This document shows positions 1 to 9,757 of a DNA stretch of 64,000 bases, piece after piece. The DNA is from UBA1952 sp965246785 (lineage in GTDB: Bacteria > Bacteroidota > Bacteroidia > Chitinophagales > Chitinophagaceae): contig CBDFFM010000006.1 of NCBI GenBank assembly GCA_965246785.1, forward strand, positions 62,001-126,000, given 5' to 3'. Position numbers and translations under genes: made by a program. Under the pieces are notes generated by a model. That model searched no databases and was not told the origin of the DNA. It was given only the letters and a program-made list of their open reading frames with translations. Within the stretch, counting starts at the first letter, position 1; each line of letters begins with the position of its first letter.

Positions 1-271
1 AGCGTGCCGCTATCCGCAATCTTAAGGATGCGATTGCCTGCCGTCTCAAAGGTGGTTGCATAAATCAGCGGTACCGTTCCTGAATAATCGGCTACAAGAC
101 CGTAAGCACCAACGTTCGCAGTGCCGGTGCCTATAGTATAGGCGAGGCTTCTTTAGAAAGAGTAGCGGATGTTTGGAGCGTTACGAGGTTACCGCTCGTA
201 TAGGCATTCTGCGCAATAGCTGCCATGGGTGCAAGTAGCATAGCCACGGCAATAAGTATTCTTCTGTTCAT
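1..271 (-). pseudogene. Broken, partial paralogue of the adjacent secreted T9SS protein
   Basis: Starts at the ATG whose complement is 269-271 with a clear signal peptide (MNRRILIAVAMLLAPMAAIAQ) and then resembles the mature N-terminus of the divergent neighbour (SGNLVTLQTSATLS here, TGNVVVLQVGNGVSTLS there). The frame stops at 131, but another minus-strand frame is open from about 149 to the window edge and reads SLAYTIGTGTANVGAYGLVADY, which resembles a stretch about 235 residues further into the neighbour (from its WSLTYTLNVG). So a large internal segment appears missing and the two remaining parts are out of frame. It continues beyond the left edge. Whether this is a real deletion, a gene-conversion scar or an assembly misjoin cannot be decided here. 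Confidence 0.6.
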
Positions 272-465
272 TAAATCTGATTGTAGCGCGCGAAGGTGGC
301 AGTGGGCCATTGCCAAATTGTTATGCGGGAATGATGAAATAGTAAAGGCGCCCTTCGCAACCCGTTCGGACTCCGCGAGGTAATGTTTCCTTAACCTTCC
401 AGCAATCTTGCCGCTAAATCGTGCACATACTTTCGCGCTATATAAACCAGGCGCTCATGCGGAAT

Positions 466-3195
466 ATGTTTACAAAGAAATCTTTACTGTTTTCAGCTAT
501 TGCCGTCACAGCGGTGATGGGTAATGATGTGAAGGCACAATTCACCACCGGCAATGTGGTTGTGTTGCAGGTTGGCAATGGTGTGAGTACACTAAGCAAC
601 GTTGCTGCACCGCTTTTCCTGAAAGAATACAATACTACTATGGCGTCACAGACGACAGCGGTAAGCATGGTGGCCATACCGCCATCCGGCACCGGCGGCG
701 CGCGCCTTACCAATAGCGGTAGTGCCAGTTCAGAAGGGCAAATCACGCTCTCGGCAGACAGCACCAAAATCGTTATTGCCGGTTATGATGCAGACACTGC
801 GACGACCGGCGTGGCCAGCACCACTTCATTAGCTGTACCGCGTGCTATTGATACAGTAGGCAAGCTGGGCATCCCGGGCCGTGCCGATACTTCGCAAAGT
901 GCTTTTACCGGAAATAATATCCGTAGCGCAACCCGCGGTAGCACAGAGAATTATTGGGCAGCCGGCGGCAATACAGGCACCTATTACATGGGCAACCTGG
1001 CAACGCCTACGGTTATTCAAAGCGCCACAGCCAGCAATACGCGTGTTATTCTCGCGGCAAATGGCAAGTTGTATTTCACCACTTCATCCGGCACTCCGCG
1101 CTTCTTGCGCATCAACAGCCAGCCTACAACGGCAACTGTAGCCGACACATTGATTACACTTGGCATTGGTGCATCGCCTTACGGCTTTGCCATCAACAGC
1201 AGCGAGTCAGTAATCTATATCGCTGACGACCGGACGACCTCGGCAGGCGGCATCCAGAAGTGGACGCTGAACGGCACCACCTGGTCGCTAACTTATACGC
1301 TCAATGTGGGCAGCGGTCTTGGCGCACGCAGCGTGATTGCGGACTGGAGCACAACGGCCCCGACACTTTACGCGGTAACAACTGCAATAGGCGGCAGTCT
1401 GGTAAAGATGGTGGACAGCAATGCTACGGCAGTTCCGCTCACGCTTGCTACAGGTACTGCTACAGCCATCATCCGCTCAGTAGCCTTTGTGCCGCGCGCT
1501 GTATTCACCTGCGTTCCGGCTACGCTTGCTACGAGCGCGACACCTTATACCTGCGCCTCCAACGGCACCATTACGCTTAGCGCGACGCTGGGCACCGGGC
1601 CGTTTACGTTTGCTTACACCGGCCCGTCTTCGTTTACTTCTACCGCTCAGAATCTTACGAACCTTCAGCCGGGCACCTACAACGTAACTGTGACGGCAAC
1701 GGGCGGATGTACATCCAGCACCTCCGTTACAGTGGCCAATAATGCAACCATCACGGCAAGCGCTGCCGCAACCGGAAGCACTACGCGCTGCGCGAAAGAC
1801 AGCGTGCTCCTTACAGCGAATGCCGGCACTGGCTACCGCTACCAATGGAAGCTGAATGGCGTCAACCTGCTGCCAACCGATACGATGCAGACTTACAAAG
1901 CTGGCGCGTCCGGCAATTACACCGTTGCTGTTTCATCCGGTGTGAACTGCACGGCTACTTCTTCCGCAATTGCTGTTACTATTAATCCGCAGCCGTCCGC
2001 AATGCTTACTGCCAGCGGCTCTACCACTTTCTGCACAGGAGGAAGCGTACAGCTTTGCGCGCCTGCAGGCACGGGCTACACTTATCAGTTTCGCAATGCT
2101 TCCGGTAATATCACGGGCGCTACTTCTCAATGCTACACCGCCTCCACAAGCGGCGCTTATAAAGCCATTGTAACAACTGCTTTGGGCTGCACAGACAGCA
2201 CCGCTTCGGGCACTGTGGTAACGGTCGGCGCTCCGCCAACCGCAACGATTACGCCGGCAGGCACTGTGAATATCTGCGCCGGATATTTCGTGAAGCTGCG
2301 CACCAACAGCGCGCCCGGACTTACCTATAGCTGGAAGCGCAATGGCATAACCATCACTGGCGCAGGCGCTACCGACAGCACGTTGATAGTGAGCATCGCA
2401 GGCATTTATTCGGTAACGGTAAGTACAGGCCCGCTTTGCACTGCGACATCTCTAAATGATACGGTCGTTGTAAATCCGCTGCCCCAAACCGGCGTCATGA
2501 TTATTTCTCCACTGAGCTTATGCGCCGGCGATACGGTAAAGGCGCGGGCTACCGGTGGCGCTGGGAACCTATATTCCTGGTCAGTAGCCGGGGTAGGCAC
2601 TACGCCTCAAGGGCCTGATTCTGCGTTTAGCATTGCGACTCCTACAGGCATTACAATAGCCACCGGTTATTCCTTCCGCGCAATCGTAACGAACGCTGCT
2701 GGCTGCAAGGATTCTTCCCTGCTGCAGACGGTCACCGTCAATCCGCTGCCCACGCCTGTGATTGTGAACAGCGGCGGATTCCTGGATGCCGGTTCATACG
2801 CTTCTTACCAATGGTACCGGAATGGCGTCTTGATGCCAGGCATTACCGGCTCGCTCTACACGCCGACTCAAGATGGCACTTACACCGTGCGCGTCACCAA
2901 CGCAGCTGGTTGCAGCGCCACAAGCGCAGGCGTTGTGATAGCTGGCCTTGCCGTCAGCAATACATTGCTTGAGCATGGCATTCACATCTTTCCAAATCCC
3001 GTTGAGGATGTCCTGAATATTGCTGCGCCAGTTGCTGTAAATGCAGTGATTAAAGACATGCAGGGCCGCGAGGTAATGCGTGTGGCAAACGTCAAAACGC
3101 TGCATACAGTGGCGCTTAGCACGGGCGTTTATTCTATAAGCATCTATAACGCCGATGGTTTGCTGATAGGCACGCAGGCAATTTTGAAAAGGTAA
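466..3195 (+). CDS. Secreted Ig-like repeat protein with T9SS C-terminal sorting domain
   Basis: About 909 residues. ATG 466 is preferred because it opens a signal peptide (MFTKKSLLFSAIAV...VKAQ); an in-frame ATG at 457 and GTG at 421 are alternatives. Residues ~25-350 form a Ser/Thr/Gly-rich, repeat-poor region that looks like a beta-propeller. Residues ~360-815 contain about five Ig/PKD-like repeats of roughly 85 residues with the recurring plan 'C..G..V.L......Y.W..NG......Y....SG.Y.V.V....GC', each with paired cysteines. The end (HIFPNPVEDVLNI to ILKR) is a type A T9SS sorting domain, so the protein should cross the outer membrane and be surface-anchored or released. Probably an adhesin or surface-layer component; no catalytic motif is seen. 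It is divergent from a damaged paralogue at 1-271. Confidence 0.85.
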   Translation: MFTKKSLLFSAIAVTAVMGNDVKAQFTTGNVVVLQVGNGVSTLSNVAAPLFLKEYNTTMASQTTAVSMVAIPPSGTGGARLTNSGSASSEGQITLSADSTKIVIAGYDADTATTGVASTTSLAVPRAIDTVGKLGIPGRADTSQSAFTGNNIRSATRGSTENYWAAGGNTGTYYMGNLATPTVIQSATASNTRVILAANGKLYFTTSSGTPRFLRINSQPTTATVADTLITLGIGASPYGFAINSSESVIYIADDRTTSAGGIQKWTLNGTTWSLTYTLNVGSGLGARSVIADWSTTAPTLYAVTTAIGGSLVKMVDSNATAVPLTLATGTATAIIRSVAFVPRAVFTCVPATLATSATPYTCASNGTITLSATLGTGPFTFAYTGPSSFTSTAQNLTNLQPGTYNVTVTATGGCTSSTSVTVANNATITASAAATGSTTRCAKDSVLLTANAGTGYRYQWKLNGVNLLPTDTMQTYKAGASGNYTVAVSSGVNCTATSSAIAVTINPQPSAMLTASGSTTFCTGGSVQLCAPAGTGYTYQFRNASGNITGATSQCYTASTSGAYKAIVTTALGCTDSTASGTVVTVGAPPTATITPAGTVNICAGYFVKLRTNSAPGLTYSWKRNGITITGAGATDSTLIVSIAGIYSVTVSTGPLCTATSLNDTVVVNPLPQTGVMIISPLSLCAGDTVKARATGGAGNLYSWSVAGVGTTPQGPDSAFSIATPTGITIATGYSFRAIVTNAAGCKDSSLLQTVTVNPLPTPVIVNSGGFLDAGSYASYQWYRNGVLMPGITGSLYTPTQDGTYTVRVTNAAGCSATSAGVVIAGLAVSNTLLEHGIHIFPNPVEDVLNIAAPVAVNAVIKDMQGREVMRVANVKTLHTVALSTGVYSISIYNADGLLIGTQAILKR

Positions 3196-3217
3196 TAGCA
3201 ACCTACATGCTTGATAC

Positions 3218-3249
3218 AAAGAAGCCGCCTCATTGGCGGCTTTCTTATT
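3218..3249 (+). terminator. Rho-independent terminator after the Ig-repeat protein
   Basis: An 8-bp perfect stem (AAGCCGCC/GGCGGCTT) with a 5-base loop is followed by TTTCTTATTT, 23 bases past the stop codon. Confidence 0.85.
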
Positions 3250-3363
3250 TGAATGCGCTGCATGAAGGACGCCGTAACCTTTCGTTCATACTATGGTCAC
3301 ACGGCGCTAACAGGATGGCAACACTGTCCGGATACTTTCGCTTCCGCAAATCAAACCGCACCT

Positions 3364-6300
3364 ATGCACAAGCAAAAATCTACTCTATTCGGCTGTCTTG
3401 CTTTAATGCTTGCAGCCCCGGCAGTCAAGGCCCAGATAACCTTGCTGCAGGATTACAAAAACTACACCTCAGCGCCCATCGGCACCTTCCAGGGCATTAG
3501 TTTCCGCGAAGGCGGATTCTCCGCACTGTATCCAATTGCAGGCACTAATGGCAAAGAATTCTGGACATGTTCCGACCGCGGCGTGAACATTGATGATGCC
3601 TCAGCAAACCCTGTTGGCTGCACACCCACTTACGACAAGGCATTTTCGTTTCCCGGCTATGCGCCCAAGATTCATCGCATTCGCATCAGCGGGGATTCAG
3701 TTCAGATTCTGCGTACCATCACGATCAAGCGTCCATCTGGTACAAATGCAACCGGCGTGCTGAGCCCAACCGGATTCGGGAGCACAGCTACAGAGCAGGC
3801 GAGCACCGATACCGTGCTGGACTGCGCCAACTTCTCTTCCAAAATTGCCGCAAAGGACACTTTCGCCATTGACTGCGAAGCTATTCTTGTAGATAAGGAT
3901 GGTTTCTTCTGGCTCAGCGAAGAGAATGGGCCGACTATCTGGAAATTAAATCAGAATGGCGTGGTGATTGCCCGCTATTCACCTTATGCAAATCTCCCCG
4001 GCGCGCAGGCGATAGATATTCAGATAGACACGGCCTTCAAATACCGTCGCAACAATCGCGGTTTTGAGAACCTTACCATTACTCCGAGTGGTAAGCTGTA
4101 TGCCGTTATTCAGAGCCCGCTTTATTATCCAACCTCTGTTATCGGCGGAGCTTCACGCATTCACCGTATCCTTGAAATTAATCCAGCTACCGGCACGCAG
4201 CGGATGCTCGCCTACCTGAACGATGGCACTATCGGTGCATCGGGCGCAAACCAAATCCGGAATCAAGATTGGAAACTTGGTGACATCGCAGCAATCAACG
4301 ATTCTACCTTCCTTATTCTGGAAGCGGCTGCCCGTGGCACTACTGACATCAAGCGGATGTACAAAATCAACATCAACGGCGCGACTTCGGTCAACTCCGG
4401 CCTGTACGGCACGGCCACGCTGGAAGGACTTGTGGACTCTACAGGCCTTGCCGGACAAAGCATAGTACCTGTGAAGAAGACGCTGACAATGGACTTGCTC
4501 GCCAATAGCTGGCCTTCGTCGCTTGACAAGGCGGAAGGTCTTGCTATCATTAACGACAGCACCATTGCTATCTGCAACGACAATGATTTCGGACAGACTT
4601 CCCCCTTGGCGAATGGCATTGCGACAGCAACAACTAATCTTAGCCATGTGCTTGTGTATCGTTTTAGCGGCAGCAACAAACTGAGCAACTTCAACCAGCT
4701 TACACCTACGCTTACAGCCGGCGTAACCGGCCTCAGCTCTTCACAGCCGCCTTACCTCGTGCCGACTACAACATCCGGCAAGTACACGGCAATCCTTACA
4801 ACCGGCGACGCCGTGAATGGCTATAAGATGGCCGGCGTGCCGGATGGCCTCGGGCTTTTTGACAACAACAACGGCACCTTCACGCTGTTGATGAACCATG
4901 AAATCGGCAGCAACCTCGGCGTTGCCCGCGCGCATGGCGATACCGGTGCGTTTGTCTCCAAGTGGATTATCAACAAGAGCGACTTTACCGTTCAATACGG
5001 CGCAGACCTGATGAAGCGCGTCAAGCTCTGGAATCCGCTTACGTCAAGCTATATCACTTATTCTCCTTCCTACCTGCAGCCGCAGGGCCTTGCCGGCTTT
5101 AGCCGCTTTTGCTCTGGCGACCTTCCCGCTGTGTCTGCTTACTACAATGCACTCACAGGTAAAGGCACACAAGAACGCATCTATATGAACGGCGAGGAAA
5201 GCGGCAATGAAGGCCGTGCAATGGGTCACGTAGTTACCGGCGCAGATTCAGGAACTTCTTATGAACTTCCTTACCTCGGCAAAGCCTCATGGGAGAATGC
5301 CGTAGCAAATCCACGGATGAGTGACACAACGATTGTCGGACTAATGGATGATGCTACTCCGGGCCAGGTGTACTTCTACATCGGCACAAAGCAGACCACC
5401 GGAACCGACATTGAGAAGGCCGGCCTGCACGGAGGTAATCTCTGGAGCGTTGGCGTAAGCGGCATGCTTACAGAAACAAGTGCAACTATACCCACGCCAG
5501 GCACTTCATTCTCCATGATTAATCTCGGCACGGTGCAGAACATGACCGGAGCCGCTATTGAAACCGCAAGTAACACGGCAGGTATCACACGCTTCCTGCG
5601 TCCTGAAGACGGCGCATGGGATCCGCAGAATCCTTCTGACTTCTACTTCAATACCACCAATGCTTTCAATGCGCCGAGCCGCCTCTGGAAACTGCACTTC
5701 AACAATGTTGGCAACATCACGCAGGGCGGCACTATCACTGCTGTGCTTGACGGTACCGAAGGCCAGCAGATGTTGGACAACATGACAATTGACAACTTCG
5801 GTCACAACATGCTTGTAGAAGACGTTGGTAACAATGCCTACCTCGGACGTATGCTGCGTTACGACATGGCTACGGACGTACTCACAACCGTAGGCATACA
5901 CGATTCTACCCGCTTCAAGGCCGGTTCTGCCAACTTCCTGACACAGGATGAGGAAGCATCCGGCCCGATTGATGCGCAGGCTATTCTCGGCCCCGGCATG
6001 TTCCTCGTAGATGTGCAGGCGCACTATGGCGTTCCGGGCGAGCTGGTAGAAGGGGGACAGCTTCTTGCTTACTATGATTCTTCTATTGCCAACACGGTTC
6101 CCGAAGTAAATCTGAAAGGCAACGCAATTACCATTACGGACGGCGACATCACGCCAAGCACTACGGACAACACAGACTTCGGAGTAGTCAATACCGGAAC
6201 GATGCTTACTAAGAACTACGTAGTTGAAAACAGCGGCCCCGGCCCGCTGCGCGTAACAGGTTTCTCAATAACCGGCGCCAACGCTTCGGCCTTCACGCTT

Positions 6301-7122
6301 GTAACGCCACCTTCGGTTCCGCTTACGATTGCTGCCGGCAGCTCCCAGACTATCACGGTGCAGTTCGCGCCGACTGTTGACAGCGTGCGCAACGCTACGC
6401 TCAACATCATGAGCAACGACCTTGACGAGGGCATCTACGATGTCGCGCTACGCGGCACAGGCGGCTCTCCCGAAATCAATGTGCAGGGTAACAGCGTCAC
6501 TATTTCCGACGGCGACCTTACACCCGGCGCGGCAAACAATACCGACTTCGGCAATGTAAAGACCGGAAGCAATATCACGAAGACCTTCACCATTCAGAAT
6601 ACCGGCGCAGGCACGCTGACGCTGACGGGCATTGCTATGGGCGGAACGAACAGCACGGATTTTACGCTCGTAAGTGCGCCAACATTCCCGCTTACGATTG
6701 CCGCAAATGCTACAACGACGATTACAGTGCAGTTTACGCCTGCTGCCATTGGCCTGCGCACGGCGACAATCAATATCGCAAGCAATGACGTTGATGAGGC
6801 TACCTATGATTTTGCATTGCAAGGACGCGGTACCGACCCGCTCGGCATCAATACGCTCAACGCAACTTCTGCGGTAAAGCTCTATCCGAATCCTACGGGC
6901 GGCAATGCTACGATTGCGATGAGCCTGAAGAAGGATGACCGCATCATAATCACCATCATGAATGGTGAGGGCAAGGGAGCTTTGGCTCCTATTGACCGCA
7001 CTTACCGCGCGGGCGAGCAGGAGATTTCCCTGCCCACTGCCGGCCTGCCAGACGGTATCTATTTCGTGCAGATTGCTACCGGCACGCAAACCTTCAAGGT
7101 GAAGCTGGTTGTAGCGCATTAA
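3364..7122 (+). CDS. Secreted phytase-like / PhoX-like two-domain protein with T9SS sorting domain
   Basis: About 1252 residues from ATG 3364, which opens a signal peptide (MHKQKSTLFGCLALMLAAPAVKAQ); the frame is open further upstream but only back to the preceding terminator. Residues ~25-440 resemble the 'esterase-like activity of phytase' propeller (GISFREGGFSALYPI, WTCSDRGVN, FWLSEENGPTIW, RGFENLTITPSG). Residues ~455-880 resemble the DUF839/PhoX-type phosphatase fold (GLFDNNNGTFTLLMNHEIG, MNGEESGNEGRAMGH, SWENAVANP). Two ~110-residue 'choice-of-anchor D' (ASPM-SPD2-Hydin-like) repeats follow (~912-1150; TDFG...TKTFTIQNTGAGTL), then a T9SS C-terminal domain (VKLYPNPTGGNATI...). Inferred role: extracellular phosphate release from organic phosphates. 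The tandem of two phosphatase-like propellers is the notable part. Confidence 0.8.
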   Translation: MHKQKSTLFGCLALMLAAPAVKAQITLLQDYKNYTSAPIGTFQGISFREGGFSALYPIAGTNGKEFWTCSDRGVNIDDASANPVGCTPTYDKAFSFPGYAPKIHRIRISGDSVQILRTITIKRPSGTNATGVLSPTGFGSTATEQASTDTVLDCANFSSKIAAKDTFAIDCEAILVDKDGFFWLSEENGPTIWKLNQNGVVIARYSPYANLPGAQAIDIQIDTAFKYRRNNRGFENLTITPSGKLYAVIQSPLYYPTSVIGGASRIHRILEINPATGTQRMLAYLNDGTIGASGANQIRNQDWKLGDIAAINDSTFLILEAAARGTTDIKRMYKININGATSVNSGLYGTATLEGLVDSTGLAGQSIVPVKKTLTMDLLANSWPSSLDKAEGLAIINDSTIAICNDNDFGQTSPLANGIATATTNLSHVLVYRFSGSNKLSNFNQLTPTLTAGVTGLSSSQPPYLVPTTTSGKYTAILTTGDAVNGYKMAGVPDGLGLFDNNNGTFTLLMNHEIGSNLGVARAHGDTGAFVSKWIINKSDFTVQYGADLMKRVKLWNPLTSSYITYSPSYLQPQGLAGFSRFCSGDLPAVSAYYNALTGKGTQERIYMNGEESGNEGRAMGHVVTGADSGTSYELPYLGKASWENAVANPRMSDTTIVGLMDDATPGQVYFYIGTKQTTGTDIEKAGLHGGNLWSVGVSGMLTETSATIPTPGTSFSMINLGTVQNMTGAAIETASNTAGITRFLRPEDGAWDPQNPSDFYFNTTNAFNAPSRLWKLHFNNVGNITQGGTITAVLDGTEGQQMLDNMTIDNFGHNMLVEDVGNNAYLGRMLRYDMATDVLTTVGIHDSTRFKAGSANFLTQDEEASGPIDAQAILGPGMFLVDVQAHYGVPGELVEGGQLLAYYDSSIANTVPEVNLKGNAITITDGDITPSTTDNTDFGVVNTGTMLTKNYVVENSGPGPLRVTGFSITGANASAFTLVTPPSVPLTIAAGSSQTITVQFAPTVDSVRNATLNIMSNDLDEGIYDVALRGTGGSPEINVQGNSVTISDGDLTPGAANNTDFGNVKTGSNITKTFTIQNTGAGTLTLTGIAMGGTNSTDFTLVSAPTFPLTIAANATTTITVQFTPAAIGLRTATINIASNDVDEATYDFALQGRGTDPLGINTLNATSAVKLYPNPTGGNATIAMSLKKDDRIIITIMNGEGKGALAPIDRTYRAGEQEISLPTAGLPDGIYFVQIATGTQTFKVKLVVAH

Positions 7123-7145
7123 TCAGCGCTGCCGATAATCTTCAG

Positions 7146-7171
7146 CGGGACACACTTTCGGGTGTGTCCCG
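7146..7171 (+). terminator. Strong hairpin, probable terminator
   Basis: A 10-bp perfect stem (CGGGACACAC/GTGTGTCCCG) 24 bases past the stop codon. There is no T-run directly after it, so it may act as an mRNA-stabilising or attenuating hairpin before the downstream peroxidase gene. Confidence 0.55.
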
Positions 7172-7223
7172 TTGAGGTATTAAAGGGCTTGAGCGGAATA
7201 ATTCCGCAGCAGAAGAAAACGAA

Positions 7224-9149
7224 ATGAAGCGCAGACTTTTATTCAGCTTACTCGTGGCCACCATCGCGCTGGCCTGCTTTTCCTTTAAGGAAAACAGCAA
7301 TCCTGCGCTGTACGTTTCGGGCTACAAGAAGCGGCTGTCTGCATTTTCAGCGAAACAGGATTCGCTGCTTCAACTCATAAGCAACAGCAATCTCTCAGAC
7401 AGTAACGACCTTACTAAAATCAGAGCTGGCATACATGCTGCAAGGCTGGAGATGAAGGGCGCGGACTTCTGGCTGCGCTATCTTTCTCCGAATGAATACC
7501 GCCGCATAAACGGCCCGTTGCCGATAGAATGGGAAACGGAAGTGTTTGAGAAGTTTGAGAAGCCTTACAAGCGCGAAGGCGCAGGCCTGACGCTCGCTGA
7601 GCTTTATCTGGACGAGCCGGCGCCGCAAAAAGATTCACTGCGCCATCTGATAGAAAGCAGCCTTGCCGCAACCGCAAATTTTGCGGCAGATACGGTTACA
7701 AAAGAGCTGGCTACTTACCATCACTTTTTCCTCTGTAACAGGCTCCACCTGCTCAACCTTGCCGCCACTTATACCACAGGCTTTGAATGCCCGGCGCAAG
7801 AGCGCATCATCCCGGAATTGCGCAACATGATGGCGGATACACGGGGCATCTATGCGCTTTACAACGAAAGCTTCCCGGATAAGGCAATTTCCGGCACTTA
7901 CCTGAAGCTATACGACAGCGCCATAGCTTATGCAAGCGCGCAGCCAGATGCCTTTATTGCCTTTGACCACTTCATCTTTCTCCGCGACTATGTGAATCCA
8001 CTATTTAGCATGAATGCGGCAATGATGCGGGAGTACGGCGTCGTTTCGCACAGCTTGGTTGACTATTCGCTGAATAAGGCGGCGACGTCCATCTTTAGCA
8101 AAGCCCTGTACCGCGGGCAGAATGCGAAGGGGATTTTTACGCGCGTCCGGGACAGCGCGTCGCTGGCCCTGATCGACCGGATGGGCAAGCTATTGTTTTA
8201 CGACCCCATTCTCTCCGGCAACAATATGCGCAGCTGTGCTTCCTGCCATAAGCCGGCGCAGGCATTCACCGATACGGCGGGCACAGCCGCGCTGGCCTAC
8301 AATCATTCTGACTTTCTGCCCCGCAATACGCCCTCGCTGCTCAATGCCGACTACAACCACCTCATTATGCTGGACGGCGCTCACATCTCGCTGCAGGCCC
8401 AGACGCGCGGCGTGGTAATGAACGCGACGGAGATGGGCGGTACGGAAGCGGAGATTGTAAAGAAGGTGATGAGCTGTGATGAATATCGCAAGGCGTTTAC
8501 AAAACTGCTGGAACACACGCCGCAGGAGCCGCAAGTCTCATTTGAGCACATTGCCTCCGCGCTGACGATTTACTACGCCAAGTTCAGCCAGGAAGCAGCT
8601 CCTTTTGATGAAGCTATGAATCGCACCGCGACGCTTACGCCGCAGGCGCGGGAAGGCTTCAATGTGTTTATGAGTAAGGCGCAATGCGGCACCTGCCACT
8701 TTGCACCACAGTTCAATGGCGTAAAGCCGCCTTACGTAGGCTCAGAGTTTGAGGTGCTGGGTGTGCCAGCTGATACGGCCTTCCGGAAGCTCAGCGGTGA
8801 CGGCGGGCGCTACGGCATTAACCCGGCAGCCCAGACGGTCCATGCGTTCCGCACCGGCACCATCCGTAATGTGGCGCGCACCCCACCGTATATGCACAAT
8901 GGCGTCTTCCGCACGCTGCGCGAGGTGATAGACTTTTATGACCGGGGCGGCGGGGCAGGGCGCGGGCTGGATGTGCCCAACCAAACCCTGAGTGCAGCGC
9001 CACTACACCTGACGGAACATGATAAAGACGTACTGATCGCCTTTATGGAAAGCCTCAGTGAAAGGCCGCACGCGGAGCATGCGCCTGTCCGGCTGCCGCG
9101 CTCGCACATGGCCGTGCTCAACAGGCGAAACGTTGGCGGTGTTTATTAA
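7224..9149 (+). CDS. Di-haem cytochrome c peroxidase (MauG/CCP family) with long N-terminal domain
   Basis: 641 residues with an N-terminal export signal; the Cys at residue 18 (ATIALAC) might be lipidated, but the lipobox is poor. Residues ~25-320 are a mainly helical region I do not recognise. Residues ~320-620 are the CCP/MauG domain with two CxxCH haem sites, CASCH at 338-342 and CGTCH at 488-492, plus the usual motifs RNTPSLLNADY, WD-like loop replaced by MLDGAHISLQAQ, and RTGTIRNVARTPPYMHNG near the end. Family members reduce peroxide or use high-valent haem to oxidise partner proteins in the periplasm. The next gene, 15 bp on, encodes a mono-haem cytochrome c that is a natural electron partner. 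The N-terminal extension roughly doubles the usual ~330-residue size. Confidence 0.87.
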   Translation: MKRRLLFSLLVATIALACFSFKENSNPALYVSGYKKRLSAFSAKQDSLLQLISNSNLSDSNDLTKIRAGIHAARLEMKGADFWLRYLSPNEYRRINGPLPIEWETEVFEKFEKPYKREGAGLTLAELYLDEPAPQKDSLRHLIESSLAATANFAADTVTKELATYHHFFLCNRLHLLNLAATYTTGFECPAQERIIPELRNMMADTRGIYALYNESFPDKAISGTYLKLYDSAIAYASAQPDAFIAFDHFIFLRDYVNPLFSMNAAMMREYGVVSHSLVDYSLNKAATSIFSKALYRGQNAKGIFTRVRDSASLALIDRMGKLLFYDPILSGNNMRSCASCHKPAQAFTDTAGTAALAYNHSDFLPRNTPSLLNADYNHLIMLDGAHISLQAQTRGVVMNATEMGGTEAEIVKKVMSCDEYRKAFTKLLEHTPQEPQVSFEHIASALTIYYAKFSQEAAPFDEAMNRTATLTPQAREGFNVFMSKAQCGTCHFAPQFNGVKPPYVGSEFEVLGVPADTAFRKLSGDGGRYGINPAAQTVHAFRTGTIRNVARTPPYMHNGVFRTLREVIDFYDRGGGAGRGLDVPNQTLSAAPLHLTEHDKDVLIAFMESLSERPHAEHAPVRLPRSHMAVLNRRNVGGVY

Positions 9150-9164
9150 TCCATTTTCCGACAA

Positions 9165-9569
9165 ATGATTCCAAAGAAATACCGTGTTACTTGTCTGCTG
9201 GCGGGCTCGCTTGCCACATTTATCGTCCTTTCGTCCTTTGCGGGCAAGGAAAAGAAGGAAAAGCACCAGCGTGTGGCATATGACTTTCCAGCGGCAATGA
9301 GTGAGCCGGTACGGCGGCAGTTTTTACAGGAGTGCGACCGCGGACAGGCGCTGTACAACCTTGTCTGCGCCGATTGTCATGATAAAAAGGTGGACGGCAG
9401 GCGCGTAATCCCGGAATGGAGCGCCTCGCAACTGGTGGGCTACGAGCTGCGGGTGCTGAACCCAAAGCATGAGGCTGGCCTGCCTGAAGAGCAGGTAAGT
9501 GCAGAGGAGTTGGGCTATATCATGACCTTTCTCAGCTATAAGCATAAGACTACGCCGGTAGCGAAGTAG
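9165..9569 (+). CDS. Small mono-haem cytochrome c
   Basis: 134 residues. A signal peptide or membrane anchor (MIPKKYRVTCLLAGSLATFIVLSSFAG) is followed by one haem-attachment site, CADCH, in the context GQALYNLVCADCHDKK, and a Met-poor C-terminal helix (LGYIMTFLSYK). It starts 15 bp after the di-haem peroxidase and is almost certainly cotranscribed; the inferred role is electron transfer to that enzyme in the periplasm. A distal Met ligand (IMTF) is available. The exact cytochrome subclass is not assignable by eye. Confidence 0.8.
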   Translation: MIPKKYRVTCLLAGSLATFIVLSSFAGKEKKEKHQRVAYDFPAAMSEPVRRQFLQECDRGQALYNLVCADCHDKKVDGRRVIPEWSASQLVGYELRVLNPKHEAGLPEEQVSAEELGYIMTFLSYKHKTTPVAK

Positions 9570-9710
9570 GCATTCCCTATTTCAAAAAATCTTCCGCCGG
9601 TTTATGCAATCAGCGCGGAAATCGCATCACTATCCGAAAAAGGATGTCCGCGTGACGGCTAAGGCGACCTTTACAGCGGTAAAGGAGTGTGGATAATCTT
9701 ATCCCTTCCT

Positions 9711-9718
9711 TACCTTTG
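9711..9718 (+). promoter_or_regulatory. Candidate Bacteroidota -7 element (TACCTTTG)
   Basis: Perfect match to TAnnTTTG, 40 bases before the metalloprotease ATG at 9758. No convincing -33 TTTG was found. Confidence 0.55.
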
Positions 9719-9757
9719 GAACCTGTCATTCACATCAGAACGATTAATCTTTACAGC

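Noticed and set aside
7146..7171. Riboswitch before the di-haem peroxidase
   Set aside because: Only one simple hairpin; no known riboswitch motif could be recognised.
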